A stretch of 64,000 nucleotides of DNA from Faecousia sp. (lineage in GTDB: Bacteria > Bacillota > Clostridia > Oscillospirales > Oscillospiraceae), in assembly GCA_029257335.1 (NCBI GenBank), contig JARIBV010000034.1:17713-81712 (forward strand). The letters run 5' to 3'. A program made the translations under genes and the position numbers. A model generated the notes under the pieces. The model did not search any database, had not been told where the DNA came from, and saw nothing but the letters and a program-made list of their open reading frames with translations. Positions within the stretch are counted from its first letter, which is position 1, and the number at the start of each line of letters is the position of its first letter. Below are positions 26,809 to 34,818 of the stretch, one piece after another.

Positions 26809-26861
26809 AAAATCCCCCCCGAATCCCAACGCCGGAATGGCGCGGATCCGGGGGGATTTTT
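26809..26861 (+). terminator. Intrinsic terminator of the tagF-like operon
   Basis: AAAATCCCCCC (26809-26819) pairs with GGGGGGATTTT (26850-26860); an inner GCCG/CGGC-type stem fills the loop. The stem ends in TTTT. Confidence 0.82.
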
Positions 26862-26898
26862 AGAAATAGGGCCCAAAAGCGCAAAAGACGCCACTTGA

Positions 26899-26927
26899 TT
26901 GACACAGGGAGGCGGCGGTGATATGAT
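26899..26927 (+). promoter_or_regulatory. Strong promoter of the GNAT gene
   Basis: A perfect TTGACA (26899-26904), 17 bases, TATGAT (26922-26927). The leader is about 90 bases and holds a GGTCCC/GGGAC-type hairpin. Confidence 0.8.
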
Positions 26928-27023
26928 AGCCGTGGATGAACTCGTGGGAGAAAGGTCCCATGGGACATTCTGCGGGCGGACATTGTCCTTTGATGGAGCT
27001 GATTCTGATTGGAGGGGTCATGG

Positions 27024-27959
27024 ATGTTAAGGAAAATAGAAGCATCTGAGTTTGAGGAAATCGTGCAATTCACATACGGACTGTCTCAGGATTTGTCGAA
27101 AACCAGTTTCCCGGTCTATACGGATGGCGTCAAGACCAAAGAGGATTTCATTGCCAGAAGCCGGGCGGGCCTGGAAAAAGAGAACGAAGAGATCTTGCTG
27201 TTCGTGCGGGAAGGCAAGGCAGAGGGCTGGGTCCACTATTTTACCATCCCTTCTGCAAAGTATATTGTGATGTGCAATATGTCCGTTGCCAGGGACTATG
27301 GCCAGGCCTTTGGGGAGCTTCTGGACTACTGGAAGCAGAAATACCCCGGATATCTGTGGAGCATCTATTTCCCAGAGGAGAACCGAGACATTGCGGCCTT
27401 TATGAAAAAACACGACTACGCGGAAAAGTCAAAAGAGATCGTGGATGTGCTGGTGTTTGGAGCGTATGAGGAAAAGAAAGCGTCGGGCCGTGTGGTAGGG
27501 ATCGGGCAGCACAATTTTTCCGCATTCCGACAGATCCATGAGCTGTACGAGCGGGGAATGTACTGGACCAGCGACCGCATAGAAAACGCTCTGAGTGACT
27601 GGGCCATTTATGCCTGCACCGAAAACGACAAAGTTTTGGGGGCCCTGTATTATAACGGAAAAGGCAGCAAAAACCTTGAGATTTTTGGCATTGATGTGCT
27701 GCCGGGACCTGACACAGACCGAATCATTGAGGAGCTGCTGATTTCGGCCCTCAACGAAGCAAAACACACAGGCGCAGACAGCATGTACTTCTTCAATGAT
27801 GAAACCACCCATGACATTGCAAAGAAAGTGGGATTTCGGAAGATCACCACGGCCCACTATTATGAAGAGCGTCTTCAGAGCGAATCCGTATCAGGGAAGC
27901 GGGACTTGACCGACCCTCAAATCGCTGTTGACAAAGGTTCCGTTCCGGTGGTATACTAA
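27024..27959 (+). CDS. Tandem GNAT-fold N-acetyltransferase family protein
   Basis: This 311-residue soluble protein appears to hold two GNAT-like halves. The first (about 1-150) has the RKIEASEFEEIVQF opening and a central VHYFTIPSAKYIVMCNMSV sheet. The second (about 155-290) has KVLGALYYNG, a LEIFGIDVLPGP strand in the position of motif A, then the helix DRIIEELLISALNEAKHTGADSMYFF and VGFRKITTAHYY. A clear Q/R-x-x-G-x-G/A acetyl-CoA loop is not evident, so one half may be non-catalytic. ATG 27024 is preceded by GGAGGGG at 7 bases. The substrate is unknown. The 3' end carries the promoter of the next gene. Confidence 0.75.
   Translation: MLRKIEASEFEEIVQFTYGLSQDLSKTSFPVYTDGVKTKEDFIARSRAGLEKENEEILLFVREGKAEGWVHYFTIPSAKYIVMCNMSVARDYGQAFGELLDYWKQKYPGYLWSIYFPEENRDIAAFMKKHDYAEKSKEIVDVLVFGAYEEKKASGRVVGIGQHNFSAFRQIHELYERGMYWTSDRIENALSDWAIYACTENDKVLGALYYNGKGSKNLEIFGIDVLPGPDTDRIIEELLISALNEAKHTGADSMYFFNDETTHDIAKKVGFRKITTAHYYEERLQSESVSGKRDLTDPQIAVDKGSVPVVY
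27928..27957 (+). promoter_or_regulatory. Promoter of the ABC-F gene and its leader
   Basis: TTGACA (27928-27933), 18 bases, TATACT (27952-27957), embedded in the last codons of the GNAT gene. The transcript would start about 20 bases before the leader peptide. Confidence 0.78.
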
Positions 27960-27987
27960 AGAAAATAAAAAGATTGGAGCTGAGAGA

Positions 27988-28008
27988 ATGAATTCTACTT
28001 CTTGCTAA
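27988..28008 (+). CDS. Six-codon leader peptide of the ABC-F attenuator
   Basis: The mini-ORF encodes MNSTSC. It has a GGAG ribosome site 8 bases upstream and ends at TAA 28006-28008. It is too small to act as a protein. Ribosome stalling on it, as for other ABC-F and Erm leaders, would decide whether the downstream terminator at 28145-28181 forms. Supported by spacing, context and RNA structure, not by similarity. Confidence 0.6.
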   Translation: MNSTSC

Positions 28009-28022
28009 CAACCTGGGCGAAT

Positions 28023-28181
28023 GCAGCCGAAAAAAGCGACGGATCTCGTCGCTGGCTTTGCTATGCCCATTTGCAGGAAGGTATTCATTCTTTTGGCTGT
28101 GACAGTGTATCCATACCCAAATTGGGAGGAGTATGCCCTGTTGTTTGGCTGCGAGAATTGCTTTCTTGCAGCCAATTTTTT
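28023..28181 (+). promoter_or_regulatory. Transcriptional attenuator upstream of the ABC-F gene
   Basis: The terminator arms are 28145-28157 and 28163-28175 (13 bp with one G-T pair, 5-base loop), followed by six T. GCAGCC at 28023-28028 is complementary to GGCTGC at 28147-28152 in the terminator arm and can act as antiterminator. A GCGACGG/CGTCGC hairpin lies directly after it. The layout (leader ORF, alternative stems, terminator, then gene) matches known antibiotic-responsive ABC-F attenuators. Confidence 0.78.
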
Positions 28182-28201
28182 GTAATTTGGAGGGCAAACC
28201 A

Positions 28202-29680
28202 TTGTCACTGATTCAAGTATCTCATTTAACCTTTGCCTATGACGGCAGCTACGAACCCATTTTTGAGGATGTGAGCTTTCAGCTGGATACCAACTGGAAG
28301 CTGGGCTTTACCGGCCGCAATGGCCGGGGGAAAACCACTTTTCTGAACCTGCTCCTGGGGAAGTACGAATACCGGGGGCACATAGGGGCATCTGTGGAAT
28401 TTTCCTATTTTCCTTATCAAGTGAACGACCGGAGTCTCCCGGCCATAGAGGTGGTGGAGGAAATCTACCCGGAATATCAGTACTGGCAGCTTCAGCGGGA
28501 AATGAATGCCTTGCAGATGGGCGAGGAGCTCCTGTACCATCCGTTTGAGACCCTGTCCAACGGCGAGCAGACCAAGCTCATGCTGGCGGTCCTGTTTTTA
28601 AAGGAGAATCACTTCCTGCTCATTGACGAGCCTACCAACCATCTGGACCTGCGGGGCCGTGAGATCGTCAGCCGGTATCTGAACAGCAAGCGGGGATTCA
28701 TTCTGGTATCTCATGACCGGGCGTTTCTGGACGGCTGTGTGGACCATATCCTATCCATCAACAGGACCAACATTGAGGTGCAGCGGGGGACCTTTTCCAG
28801 CTGGTACGAAAACAAATGCCGCCGGGATGCCTTTGAGCAGGCGGAAAACGAGAAGCTGAAAAAGGAGATCCATCGGTTGGAGGAGAGTGCCCGCCAGAAG
28901 GCCCAGTGGGCCGATACGGCAGAGAGACACAAGTTGGGAGCGTCTTCCGATCAGCAGCCCAATGACCGGGCCTATCAGGGGGCGAAGGCCCAGAGGACCA
29001 TGGCCAGATCCAAGGCCATTGGGCAGCGGCGGCAGAATGCGGTGGAAGAAAAATCCAAGCTGCTGAAAAACATTGAGCGCAGTGAGGTGCTGAAAATTTT
29101 TCAGACCCCTTTTCACAGCAGACACCTGGTGCACCTGAAGGATGTATCCATTTCCTATGGGGAAAGTCCGATCTTCCAGGGGCTTAACTTTTCCATCGAG
29201 CAGGGGGACCGCATTGCCTTGCAGGGAGCCAATGGCAGCGGAAAGTCCAGTATCATCCGGATGATCTGCGGCGAACCGGTGCCCCATACCGGGGAGGTAT
29301 CTGTGGCCAATCATTTGCAGATCTCCTATGTCTGTCAGGACACCTCCATGCTGAAGGGCCGATTCTCCGCATTTGCCCGGGACAGCGGCATCGAGCAAAG
29401 CCTGCTGCTTGCCATACTGGCGAAGCTGGATGTGTCCAAGAGCCAGCTGGAAAAGGACCTGTCTCTGCTCAGTGCCGGGCAGAAGAAAAAAGTGCTGCTG
29501 GCAAAATCCATCTGCCAGCCGGCCAATCTGCACATCTGGGATGAACCTATGAATTATATCGATGTGATTTCACGGATTCAGGTGGAAGAATTGCTGCTCC
29601 AATATCGGCCCACCATTTTGTTCGTGGAGCATGACAAGGCGTTTTGCGAACATATCGCCACAAAGTGCATCCGCCTGTAA
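28202..29680 (+). CDS. ABC-F ribosomal protection protein, Lsa-like
   Basis: This 492-residue cytosolic protein has two ATPase domains and no membrane segment. Walker A motifs are GRNGRGKTT and GANGSGKSS. Signatures are LSNGEQTK and LSAGQKKK. Walker B is LLIDEPTNHLDL in domain 1 and LHIWDEPMNYIDV in domain 2, where the usual T-N-H-L-D is changed to M-N-Y-I-D, as in Lsa proteins. The linker (about 215-300) is rich in Lys, Glu and Arg. The opening (LDTNWKLGFTGRNGRGKTT ... LLLGKYEYRG) closely follows Lsa-family wording, which protects ribosomes from lincosamides, streptogramin A and pleuromutilins. TTG 28202 lies 7 bases after GGAGGG and gives the family's normal length. Resistance itself is inference. 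Confidence 0.88.
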   Translation: MSLIQVSHLTFAYDGSYEPIFEDVSFQLDTNWKLGFTGRNGRGKTTFLNLLLGKYEYRGHIGASVEFSYFPYQVNDRSLPAIEVVEEIYPEYQYWQLQREMNALQMGEELLYHPFETLSNGEQTKLMLAVLFLKENHFLLIDEPTNHLDLRGREIVSRYLNSKRGFILVSHDRAFLDGCVDHILSINRTNIEVQRGTFSSWYENKCRRDAFEQAENEKLKKEIHRLEESARQKAQWADTAERHKLGASSDQQPNDRAYQGAKAQRTMARSKAIGQRRQNAVEEKSKLLKNIERSEVLKIFQTPFHSRHLVHLKDVSISYGESPIFQGLNFSIEQGDRIALQGANGSGKSSIIRMICGEPVPHTGEVSVANHLQISYVCQDTSMLKGRFSAFARDSGIEQSLLLAILAKLDVSKSQLEKDLSLLSAGQKKKVLLAKSICQPANLHIWDEPMNYIDVISRIQVEELLLQYRPTILFVEHDKAFCEHIATKCIRL

Positions 29681-29746
29681 AGAACCGGCTGCCGCAAAAG
29701 TGGGCCGTTCCCACCGAAGACAAGCTTGCGGCAAAGGAGTTTCCTT

Positions 29747-29796
29747 AAAAACTGTCCCGGAACCTTCTGAATGAACAGAAGATTCCGGGACAGTTT
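29747..29796. terminator. Bidirectional terminator between the ABC-F and kinase genes
   Basis: AAACTGTCCCGGAA and TTCCGGGACAGTTT pair around an inner CTTCTG/CAGAAG stem, with A and T runs at the two ends. It serves the two convergent genes. Confidence 0.88.
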
Positions 29797-29850
29797 ATTA
29801 AAACGGAGGGGGCCTCTTCCGTGCGGGACGGATTCAGACGGGGGAGGGGA

Positions 29851-30855
29851 TCAGTCTGTCTGCCGCAGCAGCCCCTCAATGAGCTGAACGGTTTTTTCTC
29901 TGCGATCTGGATGCTTCAGCCAGTCCATCATCATGCACACATTGGGATACTGGAACAGATCACAAATTCCCCGGTAGAAGGGCATAAAATGCCGCTCTGC
30001 GTCATTGAGCCTGTAGTTGGCAAGAATGACCTCCATGGTTTCTGCCTGCCGAATGGGGATGCTGTCCAGAATTTCCGGAACGGTCATGGAGTCAAATTCC
30101 TCAGAGGTGGGGAACCAGTTGGTTTCGTTGACAAATTCGTTGATATTTACATCGGTTCCGGACAAATTGAAATCAATCAGGCCGGCAAAGTGACCATCCT
30201 TGTGCAGATAATTGCTGTTGTTCAGGTCTCCCTGATAGACACACCGGGGAAGGCTTCGGTAGCTTTTCCGGATCTCTTGGCGCATGGTGTCATTGAATAC
30301 ACGGACCTTTTCCGCAAGGGATGAAAGCCCTGCCTGTTCCAGGGCGTCCGTCAGCATTGCAGCATTGGACTGCTTTTCATCCATACCATAGGGAGCATCC
30401 AGAGGAGACAGATCGAACAGGCTCCACATATCGTAGTTGTCCGATAGGTCTACCCCTGTAAAGTTTGCCGCAAGAACGCCAAGGTGAGAAACCACCTCTT
30501 TGCGGTCCAGCTGGACACCCTCGTTGCAGACGGGATAGATGGCATATTCTTCCACAAAACAGGTGTGCATAACCCCGTCCAGAGCATATGCACAGGAAAG
30601 AGGGCCTTTTAAGGTGGGAATCAGCCTGGGACAATAGATCCCAATGGAGCGGTAACGCCCAATCAGGCGGCTGATCTGCTGCAATCGTTCCTCCCAAATG
30701 GAGCGCTGGGAGTGAACTTTCAGAACATAGGTATCGTCCAGAATATAATTGAGCCGCTGATCCTCTTTTCCGTGAGAAGTATCAAAAAAAGAGGTGATTT
30801 TCTGAAAATGCAAACCGAATGCACTTAAAATTTCCTGTAATTGCTCCTGTTCCAT
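29851..30855 (-). CDS. Aminoglycoside phosphotransferase (APH) family kinase-like protein
   Basis: This 334-residue protein kinase-like-fold enzyme phosphorylates a small molecule. N-lobe strands surround YVLKVHS (the ATP-binding Lys). The catalytic loop reads VYQGDLNNSNYL (family H-x-D-x-x-x-x-N with Gln in the His place), and the metal-binding motif is LIDFNLSG. ATG 30855 is preceded by GGAGG at about 8 bases; the GTG at 30870 would overlap that site. The substrate could be an aminoglycoside, choline, a homoserine-like metabolite or a sugar; the sequence does not decide. It stands alone and converges on the ABC-F gene. Confidence 0.83.
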   Translation of the reverse strand: MEQEQLQEILSAFGLHFQKITSFFDTSHGKEDQRLNYILDDTYVLKVHSQRSIWEERLQQISRLIGRYRSIGIYCPRLIPTLKGPLSCAYALDGVMHTCFVEEYAIYPVCNEGVQLDRKEVVSHLGVLAANFTGVDLSDNYDMWSLFDLSPLDAPYGMDEKQSNAAMLTDALEQAGLSSLAEKVRVFNDTMRQEIRKSYRSLPRCVYQGDLNNSNYLHKDGHFAGLIDFNLSGTDVNINEFVNETNWFPTSEEFDSMTVPEILDSIPIRQAETMEVILANYRLNDAERHFMPFYRGICDLFQYPNVCMMMDWLKHPDRREKTVQLIEGLLRQTD

Positions 30856-31056
30856 ATGATTTTCCTCCACTTTTTATCGAACTGAAATGCGCCTGCTTTC
30901 TTCCGGAAGTGGGAAAAGGGCAATGGCACCAAAACTTTTATCAGTGTATCACAGAATTCTCGGTATTTCCAGAGGGGTGGTCCGGGGACTTTGGCATACT
31001 GTGGGGAATGAACAATTTATGCCAGAAAATTGCTACATGATATTTCAGATACTGTG

Positions 31057-31085
31057 TTGATAAATGAAAGAAAATGTAGTACCAT
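31057..31085 (+). promoter_or_regulatory. Candidate promoter of the GH129-like gene
   Basis: TTGATA (31057-31062), 17 bases, TACCAT (31080-31085). The -10 is weak. Position (about 35 bases before the start codon) is plausible. Confidence 0.5.
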
Positions 31086-31120
31086 AACATCCAGAGTTGA
31101 ATAGATAAGGAGTGCTTTCT

Positions 31121-33025
31121 ATGAGTGCAATAACCGTGGAACACGCAAATACAACCCTTCAGCTGGATGAGGCAACCCTGACCTTCACCGTGACGGCCAA
31201 GGGCCAGGTCTGGCGCTGGGCTCCGTCTTACCGCCCCAGGCTGGTCACTACGGATGACCGGGAGATCTTCTTCTCCGATGCGGCTCGTGTGACCCACCAC
31301 ACCTGGAATACCGGCGTGGGCAGGGGCATCCGATCCTCCTATGAAGGGTTTTCCGTGGATGGAACAGAAGTCCCCTTTTCCTTTGAGACCATCGCCTGGG
31401 TGGAGGGAGTCTCTGGGGATGTGTTCTTTGAGTTTGTGCCCCTGAGAGAGGAAGGCCTTACGGTAAAGGCGGTCTATTGGCCCGGCTACATGGAATTTGA
31501 AGAGCCCAGCGACCGCTGGTATAGTGTCCTCAATATTTTGCAGGGCCTGCTGCTGCCCAATACCTGGGAAAATGAAGTGAACAAGCTCCATTTTGACGGC
31601 CAGATGTGCAGCTGCGCCGCCTATATGCCCTGGTTCGGTCAGGTGCGCCCCGGCGCAGGCTATCTTGCCATCTGTCAGCACCCCTGGGATGCGGCCTATC
31701 AGGTGGATCACCCCGCCAATGGCCCCTATTCTCATGTATCTGTCCGCTGGCTGCCCAGTCTGGGGAAGATGGCCTACCGCCGGGTGATGAAATATTCCTT
31801 CCTGGGTGAATGCGACTACAACGACCTGTGCAAGATCTATCGCGGCTATGTGAAGGAGACGGGGCTCTTTACCTCCCTTGCGGAAAAGGCGGCAAAGTCT
31901 CCTCTGGTGGACAAGCTCATCGGTTCTGCCATTGTCCACAAGGGCATCAAGACCCATGTGGCGCCGGACTCTTTCTTCTACAATGCACAGGAGCCGGAGA
32001 AGAATGACCATCTGGTTCCCTTTGCCACCCGCACCGCAGAGATCCGGCACTATCGGGAAAAGGGAGTCAAGAAGCTGTATCTGCATCTGGACGGCTGGGG
32101 AGACCCGGGCTATGACAACAAGCACCCGGACTATCTGCCCGCCTGCAAGGAGGCCGGCGGCTGGGAAGGCATGAAGGAGCTGTCCGACACCATAGAGGAA
32201 TGCGGCTATATGTTTGGCCTCCATGACCAGTACCGGGATTATTATTTCGACGCACCGACCTTTGACAAGAACTTTGCCTGTCACGCCCCCGACGGCTCCA
32301 TCTTTGACATGGCCCGGTGGGCCGGTGGCAGACAGACCCTTCTGTGCGCCTCTCAGGCTCCTTATTATGTGAAGCGGAATTTTGAAGAGGTTCTGCGCCA
32401 TGGCATCCATCTGGAGGCCTCCTATCTGGATGTGTTTACCTGCAACGAGGGAGACGAGTGCTGCCATCCCTGGCATACCATGACCAGAAAAGAGTGCTTT
32501 GAATACCGAAATGCCTGCTTTGCCTATCTGCTGTCCAAAAACATTCTGCCCAGCTCCGAAGAGGTGACGGACTGGGCCATGAAGAATCTGGTCTTTGCCC
32601 ACTATGGGCCCTATGACTTTATGCTCCAGGCCCCTGGTACGCCGAGAAAGGGCATCCCCACCCCGCTGTTCAATCTGGTCTATCACGACTGCATGATCCT
32701 GCCCTGGCTCATGGACCGCATCGAGGGGCAGGAGGACTATATGCTCTACGCCCTGCTCAACGGCGGTGCCGCATACATGGATAAAGACGGTGCCTACCCC
32801 AACTGTGACGGCTCCTTCGACGATGCAGCCGCCGAAACCCACCTGGATGAGGAGATTGCCCGCTACCAGATCGTGGCAAAGCTTCAGGAGCGGATTGCCA
32901 AGTGCGAAATGGTGCGCCACGAATTCCTGGACCACGACTGGATGAAGCAGCGTACCACCTTCAGCGACGGTACTACCGTTACCGTAAATTTCCACGACAA
33001 CAGCTACCAGATCGACCCGCAATAA
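31121..33025 (+). CDS. GH129-like alpha-N-acetylgalactosaminidase (GH101-related), cytosolic
   Basis: This 634-residue protein is predicted to cleave alpha-linked GalNAc, such as the Tn-type core sugar of mucin. An N-terminal beta-sandwich (about 1-260) is followed by a TIM barrel with LYLHLDGWGDPGYD, GYMFGLHDQYRDYYFD, the candidate nucleophile Asp437 in SYLDVFTCNEGDECCHP and the candidate acid Glu480 in LPSSEEVTDWA. Length and residue positions agree with what I recall of the bifidobacterial GH129 enzyme NagBb. There is no signal peptide, also as in NagBb. ATG 31121 lies 7 bases after AAGGAG. GH125 follows, but behind its own promoter. A DUF5696-type relative is the alternative reading. Confidence 0.75.
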   Translation: MSAITVEHANTTLQLDEATLTFTVTAKGQVWRWAPSYRPRLVTTDDREIFFSDAARVTHHTWNTGVGRGIRSSYEGFSVDGTEVPFSFETIAWVEGVSGDVFFEFVPLREEGLTVKAVYWPGYMEFEEPSDRWYSVLNILQGLLLPNTWENEVNKLHFDGQMCSCAAYMPWFGQVRPGAGYLAICQHPWDAAYQVDHPANGPYSHVSVRWLPSLGKMAYRRVMKYSFLGECDYNDLCKIYRGYVKETGLFTSLAEKAAKSPLVDKLIGSAIVHKGIKTHVAPDSFFYNAQEPEKNDHLVPFATRTAEIRHYREKGVKKLYLHLDGWGDPGYDNKHPDYLPACKEAGGWEGMKELSDTIEECGYMFGLHDQYRDYYFDAPTFDKNFACHAPDGSIFDMARWAGGRQTLLCASQAPYYVKRNFEEVLRHGIHLEASYLDVFTCNEGDECCHPWHTMTRKECFEYRNACFAYLLSKNILPSSEEVTDWAMKNLVFAHYGPYDFMLQAPGTPRKGIPTPLFNLVYHDCMILPWLMDRIEGQEDYMLYALLNGGAAYMDKDGAYPNCDGSFDDAAAETHLDEEIARYQIVAKLQERIAKCEMVRHEFLDHDWMKQRTTFSDGTTVTVNFHDNSYQIDPQ

Positions 33026-33065
33026 CGCAACAGGCAGGGAAGGCCCCTGCTTGCATAAAAAATTT

Positions 33066-33106
33066 GTGCCGGAAGCTTCTGAACACCAGAGGCTTTCGGC
33101 ACTTTT
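33066..33106 (+). terminator. Terminator after the GH129-like gene
   Basis: Arms 33066-33081 and 33087-33102 form a 16-bp stem with two wobble positions, followed by TTTT. Confidence 0.8.
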
Positions 33107-33253
33107 GCGCTGGGCGGAGAGCTCTGAGCGGTAAGACCGGGATCATGAGATTTGGTGTCCGGTGGAAAAAACAAATCCCATGGGCCTGCCATGGTGGGGA
33201 TGGGTTCAGTCGGCTGCGTAGTTGATTCCATCGGTCAAAATATCATTGCGCTA

Positions 33254-33282
33254 TTGCATCCGCCGGGAAGATATAGTATGAT
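33254..33282 (+). promoter_or_regulatory. Promoter of the GH125 gene
   Basis: TTGCAT (33254-33259), 17 bases, TATGAT (33277-33282). Confidence 0.65.
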
Positions 33283-33290
33283 GAAGAAAA

Positions 33291-33338
33291 CCTGCCATGG
33301 CGTGTACAGAAACACCATGGCCTGACGGGCGGTTTTTT
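33291..33338 (+). promoter_or_regulatory. Leader hairpin with trailing T run before GH125
   Basis: CCATG...GTGT pairs with ACACCATGG (33295-33320, 2-base bulge). Six T follow about 12 bases downstream, so partial termination or RNA stabilisation in the leader is possible. The rest of the 352-base gap between the two glycosidase genes holds a terminator and promoter only. Confidence 0.4.
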
Positions 33339-33377
33339 CTCAATCCCATCCACTTAAAATAGAAAGGCGAATTCACC

Positions 33378-34646
33378 ATGAACATTCCCCAAACCGTGAA
33401 AGACCATATTGAGCGCACCTGTGAGCATTTGCGCAAAACCTCTCCCAAGCTGGCGGAGCTTTACCGCAACTGCTACCCCAATACCATTTCCTCTGCCATT
33501 CAGGAACTGGAGGATGGCAGCCTCTTTGTCCTCACCGGCGATATCCCGGCCATGTGGCTGCGGGATTCCTCTGCCCAGGTCAACCACTATATTCCTCTGG
33601 CCAAGGACCCCGAGGTGGCGGCCATCATCCGTAAGGTGGTGGAAAAGCAGTTCCAGTTTATCCTCACGGACCCATATGCCAACGCGTTCAATTCTGCTGC
33701 AAACGGTCAGGGCCATATTACCGACCGCCCCCGCAATATGCCCTGGGTGTTCGAGCGCAAGTATGAGATCGACTCTCTGTGCTACCCTCTGCGCCTGTGC
33801 TATCGGTATTGGAAGGCCACGGGGGACCGTTCCGTCATTGACAGCCGGCTGGAGCAGGTGATGCAGACCATTTTGAAGGTCTGGCGCACGGAGCAGCACC
33901 ATTTTGAACAGTCTCCCTACCGCTTTTTCCGGGACGACTGCCCCTATCAGGATACCATCCACAATGAGGGCATGGGCAACCCCGTTGCCTATACCGGCAT
34001 GACCTGGTCCGGCTTCCGGCCCTCTGACGATGCGTGCACTTATGGATATCTGATTCCTTCCAATATGTTTGCGGTGGTGGTTCTGGGATATGCTGCGGAA
34101 ATGCTGGGAGACCACCATGGGCTGACCGGTCAGATCCTGGCGCTTCGTCAGGAAATTGAGGACGGAATCAAAAAGTATGCCGTGATCGACCATCCCAAGT
34201 ACGGAAAGGTCTATGCCTGCGAGGTGGACGGGCAGGGGAATTATCTGATGATGGATGATGCAAACATCCCCAGCCTGATTTCCATGCCGTATATTGGTTA
34301 TGTGGATACCACAGACGACCTCTACCGCCGGACCCGAAAAATGCTCCTCAGCACAGACAATCCCTATTATTACGAAGGAACCTGTGCCAAGGGAATTGGC
34401 AGTCCTCACACCCCTGCACGCTATGTGTGGCACCTGGCCCTGTCCATGCAGGGGCTGACTTCCGACGACCCGGAGGAAATGAGCCGGGTCCTGCACATGC
34501 TGGAAACCTGCGACGGAAACACCGGCTATATGCACGAGGGCTTCTTTGTGGACGATCCTACAGTATATACCCGGGAATGGTTTACCTGGTCGGACTCTCT
34601 GTTCTGCGAATTTGTAGATCGGTGCATGGAAAAAGGTGTCATTTGA
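33378..34646 (+). CDS. GH125 exo-alpha-1,6-mannosidase
   Basis: This 422-residue (alpha/alpha)6-barrel enzyme is the metal-independent exo-alpha-1,6-mannosidase that trims N-glycan mannose. GH125 landmarks are MWLRDSSAQVNHYIPL, FNSAANGQGHITDRP, MTWSGFRPSDDACTYGYLIP with the general acid at Asp217/218, IGSPHTPARYVWHLALSMQG, and TREWFTWSDSLFCEF with Glu400 in the place of the general base. Length is standard and there is no signal peptide, so it acts in the cytosol on imported mannosides. It probably cooperates with the GH129-like and GH20 enzymes on host glycopeptides (inference). Confidence 0.94.
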   Translation: MNIPQTVKDHIERTCEHLRKTSPKLAELYRNCYPNTISSAIQELEDGSLFVLTGDIPAMWLRDSSAQVNHYIPLAKDPEVAAIIRKVVEKQFQFILTDPYANAFNSAANGQGHITDRPRNMPWVFERKYEIDSLCYPLRLCYRYWKATGDRSVIDSRLEQVMQTILKVWRTEQHHFEQSPYRFFRDDCPYQDTIHNEGMGNPVAYTGMTWSGFRPSDDACTYGYLIPSNMFAVVVLGYAAEMLGDHHGLTGQILALRQEIEDGIKKYAVIDHPKYGKVYACEVDGQGNYLMMDDANIPSLISMPYIGYVDTTDDLYRRTRKMLLSTDNPYYYEGTCAKGIGSPHTPARYVWHLALSMQGLTSDDPEEMSRVLHMLETCDGNTGYMHEGFFVDDPTVYTREWFTWSDSLFCEFVDRCMEKGVI

Positions 34647-34661
34647 TATGCTGCCCCCAAA

Positions 34662-34702
34662 GGCCGGAGCTGCCGGGCATTGATTGCCCGGCAGCTCCGG
34701 CC
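34662..34702. terminator. Perfect 18-bp GC-rich hairpin after GH125
   Basis: Arms 34662-34679 and 34685-34702 with a 5-base loop. No T run, so it may stabilise the mRNA 3' end rather than terminate alone. Confidence 0.65.
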
Positions 34703-34763
34703 CGATACCGGGCGATGTGATCGGGGCCGTATCATGGGAGCGCACTTGGCTGATATGCACAAT

Positions 34764-34807
34764 AAAGAAATACCGGTGGCGTTCTGCAACGCTACCGGTA
34801 TTTCTTT
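34764..34807. terminator. Bidirectional terminator between GH125 and the anti-sigma gene
   Basis: A 20-bp stem with one wobble pair (34764-34783 and 34788-34807, 4-base loop) begins with AAAGAAA and ends with TTTCTTT, so it can serve both convergent genes. Confidence 0.88.
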
Positions 34808-34818
34808 GTTTGAGGATA

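Noticed and set aside
30941..33022. A 693-codon minus-strand frame opposite the GH129-like gene
   Set aside because: Same pattern of an antisense shadow; the plus strand has the ribosome site and catalytic motifs.
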